Assembly (NCBI RefSeq): GCF_900770955.1
Contig: NZ_CAAGLX010000011.1
Coordinates: 124,001 to 188,000 of the forward strand
Direction: 5' to 3'
From: an uncultured Phascolarctobacterium sp.
GTDB taxonomy: Bacteria; Bacillota; Negativicutes; Acidaminococcales; Acidaminococcaceae
DNA: 64,000 nt
Within the stretch, counting starts at the first letter, position 1. Each line of letters begins with the position of its first letter. The notes under the pieces are model-generated. The model was not told where the DNA came from and made no database searches. It saw only the letters and a list, made by a program, of their open reading frames with translations. The translations under genes were made by a program, and so were the position numbers. Shown here in pieces: positions 24,490 to 33,156 of this stretch.

Positions 24490-25416
24490 ATGTCCATCAG
24501 AGAAATTTCCTTCCCTTCTGCCAACGGCAGAGATAACATTAAGGCCTGGTCCTACAGTCCCTTAGGCAAACCGAAAGCTGTTGTACAGCTGATTCACGGC
24601 TATGGCGAGCATTCACGCCGCTATCTGCATATGATCAGCAAGTTTAACGAAGCTGGCTTTGCAGTGTTTGCTGATGATCATCTCGGTCACGGCAAAACGG
24701 GCTATGACGGAGGCACCTTAGGTGACCCGCATTCCGGCGGCTATATGACTTACCTGAAGGATGAAAAGGCTTTGCATGATATTGCTAAAGAGGCATATCC
24801 CGAGCTGCCGTATTTTGTTTTCGGTCACAGCTGGGGTTCTATGCTGGCGCGCGCTTATGCGGCAATTTACGGCGAGGATATCAAGGGCCTGATGCTGTGT
24901 GGTGTCTGCTCGCAGTGGCAGGGCTGTGAGGATGCCTATGTCAATGAAGAATTTAAGGCTGCTTATGAGGCAGATCCGTATCAACCTTGCGGTGTCTGGT
25001 TTGAGCGTGTTTTCTGCGGGATGACGGACAGAGTGGAAAATCCCAACAGTCCGGCAGATTGGATTGCGACCGACCCGCGCATTGTTGAGGACCATGCAGG
25101 TGATATGTTCAATACCTTTGATACTACGCTGGAGCTTTGCTATGATTTTGTTCAGCTTTATCATTTTATTGAAAATGATGAATGGGCTGCCAAGGTACCG
25201 CAAAATATTCCCAGCTACCTTATTGCCGGCGACCAGGATCCCTGCGGCAACTACGGTGAGGGTCTGTACCATGTAGCAAACCTGCTGGCAAAAACAGGAC
25301 ATAAGGTTTCTGTAAAGCCGTATCCCGGCTTCCGTCACGAAATTCACAACGAGCTGTGCCTGCGTAATGAAGTAGAAGACGGCCTGATTAAATTTATGGA
25401 CGATTGCTTAGCTTAA
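24490..25416 (+). CDS. Alpha/beta-hydrolase, lysophospholipase/monoacylglycerol-lipase-like
   Basis: This 308-residue serine hydrolase carries the oxyanion-hole region HGYGEHSRRY (about residue 36) and the nucleophile elbow GHSWGS (about residue 114). An Asp in AGDQDPCG and a His in GFRHEIHNE complete the triad. The arrangement matches the PldB/monoglyceride lipase group, which cleaves acyl chains from lysolipids. No secretion signal is visible, so it acts in the cytoplasm or at the inner membrane. AAGGAGG precedes the ATG. It is a single-gene transcript. The natural substrate is unknown. Confidence 0.87.
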   Translation: MSIREISFPSANGRDNIKAWSYSPLGKPKAVVQLIHGYGEHSRRYLHMISKFNEAGFAVFADDHLGHGKTGYDGGTLGDPHSGGYMTYLKDEKALHDIAKEAYPELPYFVFGHSWGSMLARAYAAIYGEDIKGLMLCGVCSQWQGCEDAYVNEEFKAAYEADPYQPCGVWFERVFCGMTDRVENPNSPADWIATDPRIVEDHAGDMFNTFDTTLELCYDFVQLYHFIENDEWAAKVPQNIPSYLIAGDQDPCGNYGEGLYHVANLLAKTGHKVSVKPYPGFRHEIHNELCLRNEVEDGLIKFMDDCLA

Positions 25417-25430
25417 TATAGTTATGAAGC

Positions 25431-25459
25431 AAGAGGCTGCCATAAGGCAGCCTCTTTAC
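25431..25459 (+). terminator. Bidirectional terminator between converging genes
   Basis: AGAGGCTGCC pairs with GGCAGCCTCT around ATAA, with T residues following. It lies between the hydrolase gene and the converging HAD phosphatase gene. Confidence 0.75.
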
Positions 25460-26103
25460 TTTATAAGCTCCCATATATCGTTTACGTTTTCAGCCAGTAG
25501 CTTAGCGCCGTGTGCTTCCAAAAAGGCGCGGCCTCTGAAGCCCCAGCAGGCACCGATGCAGGCAACGCCTGCATTGCGGGCGGTGTCGAGGTCGGTATCC
25601 GAATCACCGATGTAGATAGTGCTTGCTGGCTCAGCCTTTAATTGCCGCATTATAGCCAGCAGCATATCCGGCGCAGGTTTTTTGGCGATACCGGGGCGTT
25701 CGCCGCAGGCAGCGTCAAGCCGGCCGTCGAAGTATTGCTTAGCCAGCGCCTGGACGCCGTAATCCGCTTTGTTGGAAACAATGGCTGTGTGGCAGCCTGC
25801 AGCACGCAGCTGCTGCAAAAGCTGCGGTACACCTTCGTAGGGACAGGTGCTGTCTGCGCAGTGCTGTTTGTAGTATTTGTTGAAGCTGGCAAAGACCTTC
25901 TCCTGCAGTTCTGCAGGCGTGTTGGGCGGTACCGCACGCTCAATCAGCTTGCGGATGCCGTTGCCGACAAACAGGCGCACCTCGTCTGTGGTGCGCTGAG
26001 GCAGCTTATGCTCTGCCAAAGCATAGTTGGTAGCAGCGGCTAAATCTGCCAATGTATTGAGCAAGGTACCGTCAAGGTCAAAAATAATTGTTGTATATTT
26101 CAT
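25456..26103 (-). CDS. HAD-superfamily phosphatase, phosphoglycolate-phosphatase-like
   Basis: This 215-residue protein has the four HAD motifs: FDLDGTLLNT (motif I, nucleophile Asp), VSNKAD (II), a Lys in AKKPAPDM (III) and IGDSDTDLDTARNAG (IV). A helical cap (about residues 15-85) gives the Gph/PGMB-type I architecture. Members dephosphorylate 2-phosphoglycolate or similar small metabolites, but specificity is not readable. It stands alone on the minus strand. GGAGAT precedes the ATG. Confidence 0.87.
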   Translation of the reverse strand: MKYTTIIFDLDGTLLNTLADLAAATNYALAEHKLPQRTTDEVRLFVGNGIRKLIERAVPPNTPAELQEKVFASFNKYYKQHCADSTCPYEGVPQLLQQLRAAGCHTAIVSNKADYGVQALAKQYFDGRLDAACGERPGIAKKPAPDMLLAIMRQLKAEPASTIYIGDSDTDLDTARNAGVACIGACWGFRGRAFLEAHGAKLLAENVNDIWELIK

Positions 26104-26206
26104 GATTAATCTCCTTTGGAACTTCGAATTATCTTCCTTGTCTATTGTAGCACAAATAAGGCAAATGCTTTATAATATTATTATATTTAAGTTTGGAGGA
26201 TAAGGC

Positions 26207-27019
26207 ATGACTTATGATTACGCTCGCTTAGCGAAAATTAAGTGTTTTCTTTTTGATATGGACGGAACTATTAATCTGGGCAATGAACTGATTCCTGGTA
26301 TGGAAGGCTTTTTTGATAAATTAAAGGCAGCAGGCAAGGAATATTATCTGCTGACGAATAATTCTTCCCGCAGCCATGAGCATTATGTGCAGAAGATGAA
26401 CGGATTGGGCGTGCCTGTTACGCGTGAGAATATCCTGATTTCGTCTGATGCGCTGACTAACTGGATGCAGAAGAACAAACCGGGCGCTAAGCTGTTTGTG
26501 CTGGGAACACCGCAGCTTTTGGCAACTGTTGAGGAAGCAGGCTTTACGCTGACAAATACATTAGAGGAGGGCGCTGATTATGTAGTTGTCGGCTTTGACC
26601 AGACGCTGACGTACGACCGCCTTACGACTGCCTGTCGCCTGATTGACAAGGGTGTACCGTATGTTGCTACGCATCCTGATGTGCGCTGTCCGATTGAAGG
26701 CGGTGAATTTATTCCTGATACCGGTGCAATGCTGGAGCTGATTAAAACTGCTACCGGCAAAAAGCCGCAGCTGATTTTCGGCAAACCTTATCAGTATATG
26801 GTGGACGTGGTTTTGGACAAAACCGGTTATCAAAAAGAGGAGATTGCTATGGTTGGCGACCGTCTGGCTACAGATATTGCCTTTGGCCTGAACAATGACA
26901 TTCTTTCGGTAATGGTGCTGACAGGTGAAGCCACCATGGAAGATGTGGAAACAGGCAACATTAAGCCTGATATTATTTTGCCGCATGCTAAGGAAATTCT
27001 GCAATATCTTGGTGAATAA
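26207..27019 (+). CDS. HAD-IIA family hydrolase (NagD/p-nitrophenyl-phosphatase-like)
   Basis: This 270-residue protein opens with the nucleophile motif FDMDGTINLGNE and has TNNSSRSHEHY (motif II). The alpha/beta cap is of the IIA type, and the Mg motif VGDRLATDIAFGLN lies near the end. NagD-like enzymes dephosphorylate nucleotides and sugar phosphates; here the substrate is unknown. A strong GGAGGATAAGGC ribosome site precedes the ATG. The M24 peptidase gene follows after 40 bases and may be co-transcribed. Confidence 0.88.
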   Translation: MTYDYARLAKIKCFLFDMDGTINLGNELIPGMEGFFDKLKAAGKEYYLLTNNSSRSHEHYVQKMNGLGVPVTRENILISSDALTNWMQKNKPGAKLFVLGTPQLLATVEEAGFTLTNTLEEGADYVVVGFDQTLTYDRLTTACRLIDKGVPYVATHPDVRCPIEGGEFIPDTGAMLELIKTATGKKPQLIFGKPYQYMVDVVLDKTGYQKEEIAMVGDRLATDIAFGLNNDILSVMVLTGEATMEDVETGNIKPDIILPHAKEILQYLGE

Positions 27020-27059
27020 GGGATAAATACTTTGTCTTGATAATGAAAGGAGTATTGCT

Positions 27060-28286
27060 ATGGCTGTTTTGGAACAGACTGCTGTATTGACTGATGCTAT
27101 TCGTCCCGTGCCTGCGGGTGAGCTGGAGGCGCGTCTGGAGAAATTTCGTCATCTGATGGATGAAATGCATCCCGGTTGGGAGATGGCTGCAGTCAATCAT
27201 AAGGTTGCAATGTATTATTTCACGGGTACGATGCAGGATGGTGTGCTGCTGATTCGTCCGCAGGATGCTGTTTTCTGGGTGCACCGCAATTATGAGCGTG
27301 CTGTAAACGAATCGCATTTCAGCGATATCCGTCCGATGCACAGCTTTCGTGAAGCTGCCGCCTATTATGGCAGTGCGCCGCGCATTATGTATGTAGAGAC
27401 GAAAAAAGCTACTCTGGATTGGGAGCGTATGCTGCACAAGTATTTTGCCTTCGAAGAGGTTGGCTCCTTTGATGCGGTACTGCAGGAGCTGCGTCTGCGC
27501 AAGAGTGCTTACGAGCTGCAGCAGATGGAACGCTCCGGCGCTATTCATGAAACAGTGCTTGATGTTGTTGCTCCTAAGCTGATTCATGCGGGTATCAGCG
27601 AGGCTCAGCTTGCTATCGAGCTTTACAGCGAGATGGTGCAGCGCGGTTCGCATGGAACAGCGCGCTTTAATCAGGCCTTGGGCGAAGAGGTTATAGGTAT
27701 TGCTTCCTTTGGCAAGAGCGGCCTGGTGCGCACAGGCTTTGACGGCCCCGGCGGTACCGGCGGCACCTGTATAGCGGTGCAGTCAATCGGTAATGCTTTC
27801 CGCAAGCTGCAGCATGGCAGATTGGTTTATCTTGATGTTCCCTGCGGCTTTGACGGCTATCATACAGATAAGACTGTCGTATATTATTTTGGCAGCCTGC
27901 AAAAGGACGAGCAATGTGCAAGGCTGTTGGCAGCGCAGCAGCGCTGCCTTGAGCTGGAGCAGGAGGTAGTGTCCTTGATGGTTCCGGGGGAACCGATTGA
28001 AAACCTGTATCTGCGTACTATGGAAAAGTTCGAGAATGTTTACGGTGATGCCTTTATGAACGGCGGCAAATTCCTGGGACACAGTATCGGTCTGGTGATG
28101 GACGAAGCACCAGCCTTGGCCAAGGGCTTTAAGCAGCCTTTGGAGCCTGGTATGACCTTTGCCGTAGAGCCTAAAATTGCCTTGCCGGGATTAGGCCTGG
28201 TAGGCACGGAAAACACCTATGTAGTTACGGAAAAGGGCGCACGTTCGCTGACGGGACGCTCACACGCATTGCGTGAAATCGAATAG
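27060..28286 (+). CDS. M24-family metallopeptidase (Xaa-Pro aminopeptidase-like)
   Basis: This 408-residue protein has an N-terminal creatinase-like domain (about 1-170) and a C-terminal pita-bread domain. All five metal ligands seem present: Asp in LDVPCGFDGYHTD (two), His in GHSIGLVMDE, Glu in AVEPKIA and Glu in GTENTYVV. Such enzymes cleave N-terminal residues before proline, or act as related amidases. The GHxIGxxxDE motif is a strong family mark. AAAGGAG precedes the ATG. No secretion signal is seen, so it is probably a cytoplasmic peptide-degrading enzyme. Confidence 0.87.
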   Translation: MAVLEQTAVLTDAIRPVPAGELEARLEKFRHLMDEMHPGWEMAAVNHKVAMYYFTGTMQDGVLLIRPQDAVFWVHRNYERAVNESHFSDIRPMHSFREAAAYYGSAPRIMYVETKKATLDWERMLHKYFAFEEVGSFDAVLQELRLRKSAYELQQMERSGAIHETVLDVVAPKLIHAGISEAQLAIELYSEMVQRGSHGTARFNQALGEEVIGIASFGKSGLVRTGFDGPGGTGGTCIAVQSIGNAFRKLQHGRLVYLDVPCGFDGYHTDKTVVYYFGSLQKDEQCARLLAAQQRCLELEQEVVSLMVPGEPIENLYLRTMEKFENVYGDAFMNGGKFLGHSIGLVMDEAPALAKGFKQPLEPGMTFAVEPKIALPGLGLVGTENTYVVTEKGARSLTGRSHALREIE

Positions 28287-28310
28287 TCTGCTATAAAAAT
28301 ACGGTAAAAC

Positions 28311-28345
28311 AAAAATGCTGCGGGCGCAAAGCCAGCAGCATTTTT
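28311..28345 (+). terminator. Bidirectional terminator
   Basis: AAAAATGCTGC pairs with GCAGCATTTTT. It separates the M24 peptidase gene from the converging nicotinamidase gene. Confidence 0.8.
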
Positions 28346-28356
28346 CAGTAAATGTC

Positions 28357-28995
28357 TTATTCAGCTAATTCTTTGGCGCATTCTACGAATTTTACGCCGG
28401 CAGCAGCCATTTCCTGCATAGCGCTTGCGATAGTTTCGGGAGCAATGCCGCGGCAGGCAGCTTTGTTCAGGATAACGTCGAAGCCTGCAGCCTTCAGCTG
28501 CAGTACAGTGTTTTTTACACAGTAATCGGTTGCCAGACCGCCGCAGATAACGGTGGTGATACCGTGACAGCGCAGGTATTCGATGGCACCGGTGGAAAGA
28601 GTGTCCTTCAGGTCATGGTAGCAGGCACCGTAGGGGTGCTTGTCTGCTTCAATGCCCTTGAACACTTGAAAATCATAGGCAGCTTCATCAAGACCATCAA
28701 TAAAGTCAAAGCCTTTAGTACCAATGATAGCGTGTGCCGGCCAACGGATATCAAGATTCGGATAGCCGCTGATGGGAGTAAGCGGAGCATGCTCAGCGTC
28801 GCTGATCCAGAGCGCGCAACGGCTGTGCGCGTCGCGGGAAGCGAGGCGCAGGCCGGCGAATTGAGCCTGGGCGTTCAGCTCGGGAGCGATGGTATCGCCT
28901 TCGGCAACCGGCAGTTCGTCGGGGCAGACTGGGGTGAAGGTGTTTTGGGCATCAATATCAAAGGAGGCAATGTATTTTTTTTCCGGTAATTGCAT
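28357..28995 (-). CDS. Nicotinamidase / isochorismatase-family cysteine hydrolase
   Basis: This 212-residue protein has the catalytic triad of the family: Asp in FDIDAQNTF (about residue 13), Lys in VFKGIEAD and Cys in GLATDYCVKNTVLQL (about 160). The metal-site region near ASRDAHSR resembles the D-x-H motif of PncA. It probably hydrolyses nicotinamide to nicotinate for NAD salvage. The start ATG 28995 (MQLPEKKYIASFD) was preferred over one 30 codons upstream, which reads through AT-rich non-family sequence. AGGG is the ribosome site. Confidence 0.85.
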   Translation of the reverse strand: MQLPEKKYIASFDIDAQNTFTPVCPDELPVAEGDTIAPELNAQAQFAGLRLASRDAHSRCALWISDAEHAPLTPISGYPNLDIRWPAHAIIGTKGFDFIDGLDEAAYDFQVFKGIEADKHPYGACYHDLKDTLSTGAIEYLRCHGITTVICGGLATDYCVKNTVLQLKAAGFDVILNKAACRGIAPETIASAMQEMAAAGVKFVECAKELAE

Positions 28996-29192
28996 AGTAA
29001 ACCCTGCTTTCTGTTTCAATTTAGATTTATTGTAGTATACCGCCGTGATTTTAGCAATAGGGAAAATACTTTTGCTTTCTTGCACTCTTTCACAAAGAAT
29101 TCATTTGTAAAAAAGGCAATTTTGGTTTACACTATAGCTAGAATTCCTAGCTGATATATTAAAAAATGATAATTATAAAGTGAGGCAGACTG

Positions 29193-29336
29193 ATGGCAAC
29201 ATATATAATTGCTGGTTTGTTGGTGGTACTGGTGATTTTGGCAGTGCGCAGTTATTTTGGAAAAAAGTATAAGGGCGGGTGCAACGGCTGTTCCGGCTGT
29301 CCGCATGCTAAAAACTGCAACTCGATAAAAAAATAA
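29193..29336 (+). CDS. FeoB-associated Cys-rich membrane mini-protein
   Basis: This 47-residue ORF encodes one N-terminal transmembrane segment (residues 4-18) followed by a short basic stretch. Its Cys-rich tail, CNGCSGCPHAKNC, matches the FeoB-associated Cys-rich family (FeoB_associated). These proteins are usually encoded next to feoB and may bind iron at the membrane, but no feo gene is in this window. GAGGCAGACTG precedes the ATG. The ORF lies between the nicotinamidase and alr genes and is probably expressed on its own. Confidence 0.75.
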   Translation: MATYIIAGLLVVLVILAVRSYFGKKYKGGCNGCSGCPHAKNCNSIKK

Positions 29337-29340
29337 AATA

Positions 29341-29369
29341 TTGACAAAATCCCCTGTTGGTTATATGCT
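29341..29369 (+). promoter_or_regulatory. Promoter upstream of alr
   Basis: A consensus -35 TTGACA (29341-29346) lies 17 bases from TATGCT (29364-29369). The leader to the alr start is about 117 nt and includes a hairpin (29429-29456). Confidence 0.55.
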
Positions 29370-29428
29370 AATACTAGAGTTTTGTAAAATATAATGTACG
29401 CTAAACAAAATTCCAGGGTAAGTTTGAT

Positions 29429-29464
29429 GCCGCAGCAACGATGCTTTGCCTGCGGCTTATTTTA
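29429..29464 (+). terminator. Hairpin with T-rich tail in the alr leader
   Basis: GCCGCAG pairs with CTGCGGC and is followed by TTATTTTAT. It lies between the promoter and alr, so it may be an attenuator or a weak terminator for the upstream mini-gene. Confidence 0.45.
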
Positions 29465-29492
29465 TGGACGATAAGCTTAGGAGGATGCCATT

Positions 29493-30611
29493 GTGCATAT
29501 TCAACGTGGTGCGTGGGCAGAAATAAATTTAGATGCAATTGCACATAACGTGCAGATGGCTAAGGCCAATCTGAAGCCGACAACCAAATTATGTGCTGTC
29601 GTCAAGGCAGATGCCTATGGTCATGGCGCTGTGCGCGTAGCGCAGGAAGCAGCGCGTAACGGAGCAGACTTTTTTGCGGTAGCTCTCCTGCAGGAGGGCG
29701 TGAAGCTGCGCGAGGCCGGTATTGAAAAACCGATTCTGGTGCTTGGCTCAATGCTGCCGGAGGTTGCGGAAATCTGCGTGCGCTATGATATCAGCCATGC
29801 AGTATTTGATGAAGAACGCTTATATGCTTTGAATGCGGCGGCTTTGAAGCTGCATACTAAGGCTAAAATACATATTAAGATTGATACAGGTATGCACCGT
29901 ATCGGTGTGCACGTGCGTGATGCCGGCAGGTTTGCCAAGCTGGCAGCGTCCTTGCCCGGTATCTATATTGAGGGCGTGTTCAGTCACTTTGCGACTGCCG
30001 ACGCCGATGATAAGCAGTATGCTGCCTATCAGTTTGAACGCTTTCAGGAGGCGCTGCGCCTGATTGAAGCGGAGGGAGTGCATATTCCTATCCGTCATAT
30101 CGCCAACAGTGCTGCGCTGACGGAGCTGCAGGAATATCAGCTGGATATGGTGCGTCAGGGAATTACCCTGTATGGCCTGCACCCGGCGCATATGATTGAC
30201 TGCTACAAGGATTTTGAGCCTGTTATGACTGTGAAGACGCAGGTTGCTTTTGTGAAAACACTGCCACCCGGTGAAACCATCGGCTATGGCAGAACCTATA
30301 CATTGACAAGACCCAGTGTTATCGCTACTGTGCCTATCGGTTATGCCGACGGTGTGAGCCGCCGCTTGTCTAATCGCGGGTATATGCTGGTCAACGGCAA
30401 AAAGGCGCCGATTATCGGGCGTGTGTGCATGGACCAGACGATGCTGGACGTAACGGATATTCCGGACGTTAAGCTGGGCAGTGAGGTCATCGTGTTTGGC
30501 GGTCGTGAGCTGCCAATGGAGCTGGTTGCAGAATGGGCGGATACTATCTGCTATGAAATTATCTGCGACGTGAGCCCGCGTGTGCCGCGTGAGTATGTAC
30601 GCGGCAACTAA
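29493..30611 (+). CDS. alr: Alanine racemase
   Basis: This 372-residue fold-type III PLP enzyme makes D-alanine for peptidoglycan. The PLP lysine lies in AVVKADAYGHGA (about residue 39) and the second catalytic base, Tyr, in ETIGYGRTYTL (about 267). The arginine-binding region and C-terminal beta domain (VCMDQTMLDVTD) are normal. The start is GTG 29493, with AGGAGG 8 bases away; no ATG is better placed. It has its own promoter and leader and ends before a small hairpin. Confidence 0.95.
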   Translation: MHIQRGAWAEINLDAIAHNVQMAKANLKPTTKLCAVVKADAYGHGAVRVAQEAARNGADFFAVALLQEGVKLREAGIEKPILVLGSMLPEVAEICVRYDISHAVFDEERLYALNAAALKLHTKAKIHIKIDTGMHRIGVHVRDAGRFAKLAASLPGIYIEGVFSHFATADADDKQYAAYQFERFQEALRLIEAEGVHIPIRHIANSAALTELQEYQLDMVRQGITLYGLHPAHMIDCYKDFEPVMTVKTQVAFVKTLPPGETIGYGRTYTLTRPSVIATVPIGYADGVSRRLSNRGYMLVNGKKAPIIGRVCMDQTMLDVTDIPDVKLGSEVIVFGGRELPMELVAEWADTICYEIICDVSPRVPREYVRGN

Positions 30612-30612
30612 A

Positions 30613-30642
30613 AAGAAGCATGGGCGTGAGCCGCTGCTTCTT
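30613..30642 (+). terminator. Hairpin after alr
   Basis: AAGAAGCA pairs with TGCTTCTT directly after the stop. The T tract is short. A second hairpin, AAAGG/CCTTT with nine T residues (30690-30709), follows and is probably the effective terminator. Confidence 0.6.
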
Positions 30643-30842
30643 AACTAAATACGCTTTCCCTTATTTTATGGCTGCTGGACGCATTTGCGAAAGGCAGTCC
30701 TTTTTTTTTGTTGTCGGGGGAGATGAAGCGTATAAATATTTTCCGAAGAGGATTTATTATGCCTGATGTTGTATAATAATAGTGTAAGGGATGGTAATAA
30801 GTTAGAAACAGATGCTTATATGCTAAGGGTTGAGGTGCTGAG

Positions 30843-32420
30843 ATGGAATTTAAAAAGCTGGTTTGCGAAAACTGTGGCAGCAGTGATTTTAGTTATCAGG
30901 AAAATATATACACCTGCAGACATTGTGGAACAAAATATATTCTTGCAAATGATGGTAACTACACTATCTATAACTATAATATTAATTTTGATGATTCAAT
31001 GTATTATACAAATGATTATGAAGAAGAGCTTCCTCGGACCAAAGGTTCCGGCTTAAGAAATCTGATGTTTATTTTTGTTGGCTTTATTATGTTATTTAGC
31101 AGTTGTATGTTTTTGGCAAACAAGGGAGATGTTTCGTCATCTGTTGTGCCTCCGAAAAATGAAGTAAAGGAATTACTTACTAAAGCCAATCACCCTAAAC
31201 TATTTTCTTCCAGAGCTGATGTGAAAAGATTTTACGAGGGACAGGGACGGATTGTTAAGCTAAATTCTTCAGAATACGATGACAAGACTGTTCTTTGTTT
31301 TGAAACAGTGCCTGAGAATATATTTACAGATTCTCAAGATGAAGATGCTAAAGTAAGGGATATTCAAATTTATCTTTCTAATGCGCAGGAAACAAGTAAT
31401 ATTAAGATTGATGAAGCAGTAGATATAGCGGAAACATTTATGCCGTGGAAAATCATGGATGAGTATTATGAGCTTGCTGAAACAAAGTGTGCAGATTATT
31501 TGAGTGCAGCAAATAATAAAAGGTATTATGATATCAGATATTATTTAAAAGAAAAATATCAATCTAAGTATATGGTACATGGCTATCCGGGAAGTATTAC
31601 GATAAGATTTGAAGCAGATACAAACAACCGAGTAAAGAATATGCGCATTGCGATACTGCTGAATCAGTTAGGCGGACGATTGGACAATAACTATAAATTT
31701 ACGGAATGGAAGCCTGCAAATTGGCATCAATCACCTAAGGAACCACCGTATTTAGAAAAAAGCTGGGAGTTATTGTCTGCTTCTGAACATCCGCGGCTTT
31801 TAGACAATTATGATGATATGCTGACCTTTGGCAAGAAGTTCATTGAGGAAGCTGTTTATTTTAATAAGACGAGTACAAATGAAAAATATGGTATAAATGG
31901 AAAAAAATGTTTGCTGTCTGTAGAAAGCAGGAGTCGTGCAGATAAAAGTGAGTATGTCTTTGATATTTTTCTGGATTTAGTTAAGTTGCGAGATGAAAAA
32001 CAGGTATCTTTAGCTGAAGCTATAGCTTTAACGAAAACATTTCTGCCTTATGATATTATGCCGGAATATTATAAGCTGAATTTTGCACGTAAAAAAGTTC
32101 CTACTGCCAAAAATCTTGATGGAAAAATTTCTTATGAAGTTGTTTATGATAGGATTGTTTCTTCGGAAAATCGTGCTAAAGCAAGGCAATTGGAATTACC
32201 GGCAAATATTCGTATAACAATACAGACGGAAGAGTCTGGAAATGTTTTGGGAATCTGGGTTAATGGTTATAAGTATATTCCTAGAAATAAGTCAATCTAT
32301 GAGAATGCAACCAATGAATATGGTCAAAGAATACAGATAAGACATGAAGGAAGGGAATTAGGACCATATGAAGAAAGCGATGACTGGAATACAGTAATGC
32401 CTTGGCAAAATCCATTCTAA
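30843..32420 (+). CDS. Orphan zinc-ribbon membrane protein with duplicated C-terminal domain
   Basis: This 525-residue protein was not recognised. Residues 8-28 form a zinc ribbon (CENCG and CRHCG) like those of zinc-ribbon-TM proteins. One transmembrane segment follows (about residues 71-92). The rest is probably extracytoplasmic and holds two copies of one domain: KIDEAVDIAETFMPWKIMDE in the first and SLAEAIALTKTFLPYDIMPE in the second. Each copy is preceded by a HP+L segment (NHPKLF, EHPRLL). The gene is markedly more AT-rich than its neighbours and uses different codons, which hints at horizontal transfer. GAGGTG precedes the ATG. Function is unknown. Confidence 0.75.
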   Translation: MEFKKLVCENCGSSDFSYQENIYTCRHCGTKYILANDGNYTIYNYNINFDDSMYYTNDYEEELPRTKGSGLRNLMFIFVGFIMLFSSCMFLANKGDVSSSVVPPKNEVKELLTKANHPKLFSSRADVKRFYEGQGRIVKLNSSEYDDKTVLCFETVPENIFTDSQDEDAKVRDIQIYLSNAQETSNIKIDEAVDIAETFMPWKIMDEYYELAETKCADYLSAANNKRYYDIRYYLKEKYQSKYMVHGYPGSITIRFEADTNNRVKNMRIAILLNQLGGRLDNNYKFTEWKPANWHQSPKEPPYLEKSWELLSASEHPRLLDNYDDMLTFGKKFIEEAVYFNKTSTNEKYGINGKKCLLSVESRSRADKSEYVFDIFLDLVKLRDEKQVSLAEAIALTKTFLPYDIMPEYYKLNFARKKVPTAKNLDGKISYEVVYDRIVSSENRAKARQLELPANIRITIQTEESGNVLGIWVNGYKYIPRNKSIYENATNEYGQRIQIRHEGRELGPYEESDDWNTVMPWQNPF

Positions 32421-32430
32421 TTCAACTTAA

Positions 32431-32474
32431 AAAGGCTATTGCGTAAGCAATTTTACGCAATAGCCTCTTTTTTT
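32431..32474 (+). terminator. Strong bidirectional terminator
   Basis: AGGCTATTGCGTAA pairs with TTACGCAATAGCCT, with a long T run after it. It lies between the zinc-ribbon gene and the converging pyrophosphatase gene. Confidence 0.85.
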
Positions 32475-32487
32475 ACATACTTATTTT

Positions 32488-33021
32488 TCAGCAAAAGGTA
32501 TCTTTATAGCGTTGCTGGCACTGCTTGATTATTTCCTTTGCTTTGTCTACATCATGTGCCTCTTCAAGAGCGGTGCTTTTGCCTTCGAGCGATTTATACA
32601 CGCTGAAGAAGTGAATCATTTCATCGCTGATATGCTGCGGCAGCTCGCTGATGGATTTGTAGGAATTATACATCGGGTCACCGAAGGGAATCGCAATGAT
32701 TTTTTCGTCCATATCACCGCTGTCCTCCATGATGATAACGCCGATGGGGTAGCAGCGCATCAAGGTCATCGGTACAACGTTTTCGGAGCATAAAACCAAC
32801 ACGTCCAAGGGGTCATTGTCTGCTGCGTAGGTACGGGGAATAAAGCCGTAGTTTGCAGGATAGTGGGTTGCAGTGTACAGGATACGGTCCATTTTGAGCA
32901 GGCCGGTTTCCTTGTCCAGCTCGTACTTAACCTTGCAACCCTTGGGGATTTCGATAACTGCCATAAAATCATCCGGGGAAATGCGTTTGGGATCAATGTC
33001 ATGCCAAATATTCATAGTCAT
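32488..33021 (-). CDS. ppa: Inorganic pyrophosphatase, family I
   Basis: This 177-residue enzyme hydrolyses pyrophosphate to drive biosynthesis. Family I motifs are present: EIPKGCKVKYELDKETG, HYPANYGFIPRTYAADNDPLD and the Asp-rich metal site DSGDMDEK. The ATG at 33021 lies 10 bases from GAGGAGG; a second ATG two codons later is an alternative. It has its own promoter (33088-33116) downstream of the thiamin operon on the same strand. Confidence 0.95.
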   Translation of the reverse strand: MTMNIWHDIDPKRISPDDFMAVIEIPKGCKVKYELDKETGLLKMDRILYTATHYPANYGFIPRTYAADNDPLDVLVLCSENVVPMTLMRCYPIGVIIMEDSGDMDEKIIAIPFGDPMYNSYKSISELPQHISDEMIHFFSVYKSLEGKSTALEEAHDVDKAKEIIKQCQQRYKDTFC

Positions 33022-33087
33022 TTCGTTTTTGCCTCCTCTTGTGCTTCAGGACAGAAACAGATAAGTGAATTACAAATTCCTCTCTTA

Positions 33088-33116
33088 ATCATAGATGTTC
33101 TGGAGGCCGATGTCAA
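33088..33116 (-). promoter_or_regulatory. Promoter of ppa
   Basis: On the minus strand TTGACA (33111-33116) and TATGAT (33088-33093) are spaced by 17 bases. Confidence 0.7.
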
Positions 33117-33156
33117 ATTTTGCAGGGTGATTTTGCACAACTTTTACTAAACATTA

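Noticed and set aside
30766..31056. 96-codon plus-strand ORF
   Set aside because: It overlaps the zinc-ribbon gene in another frame, and the latter has clear motifs.
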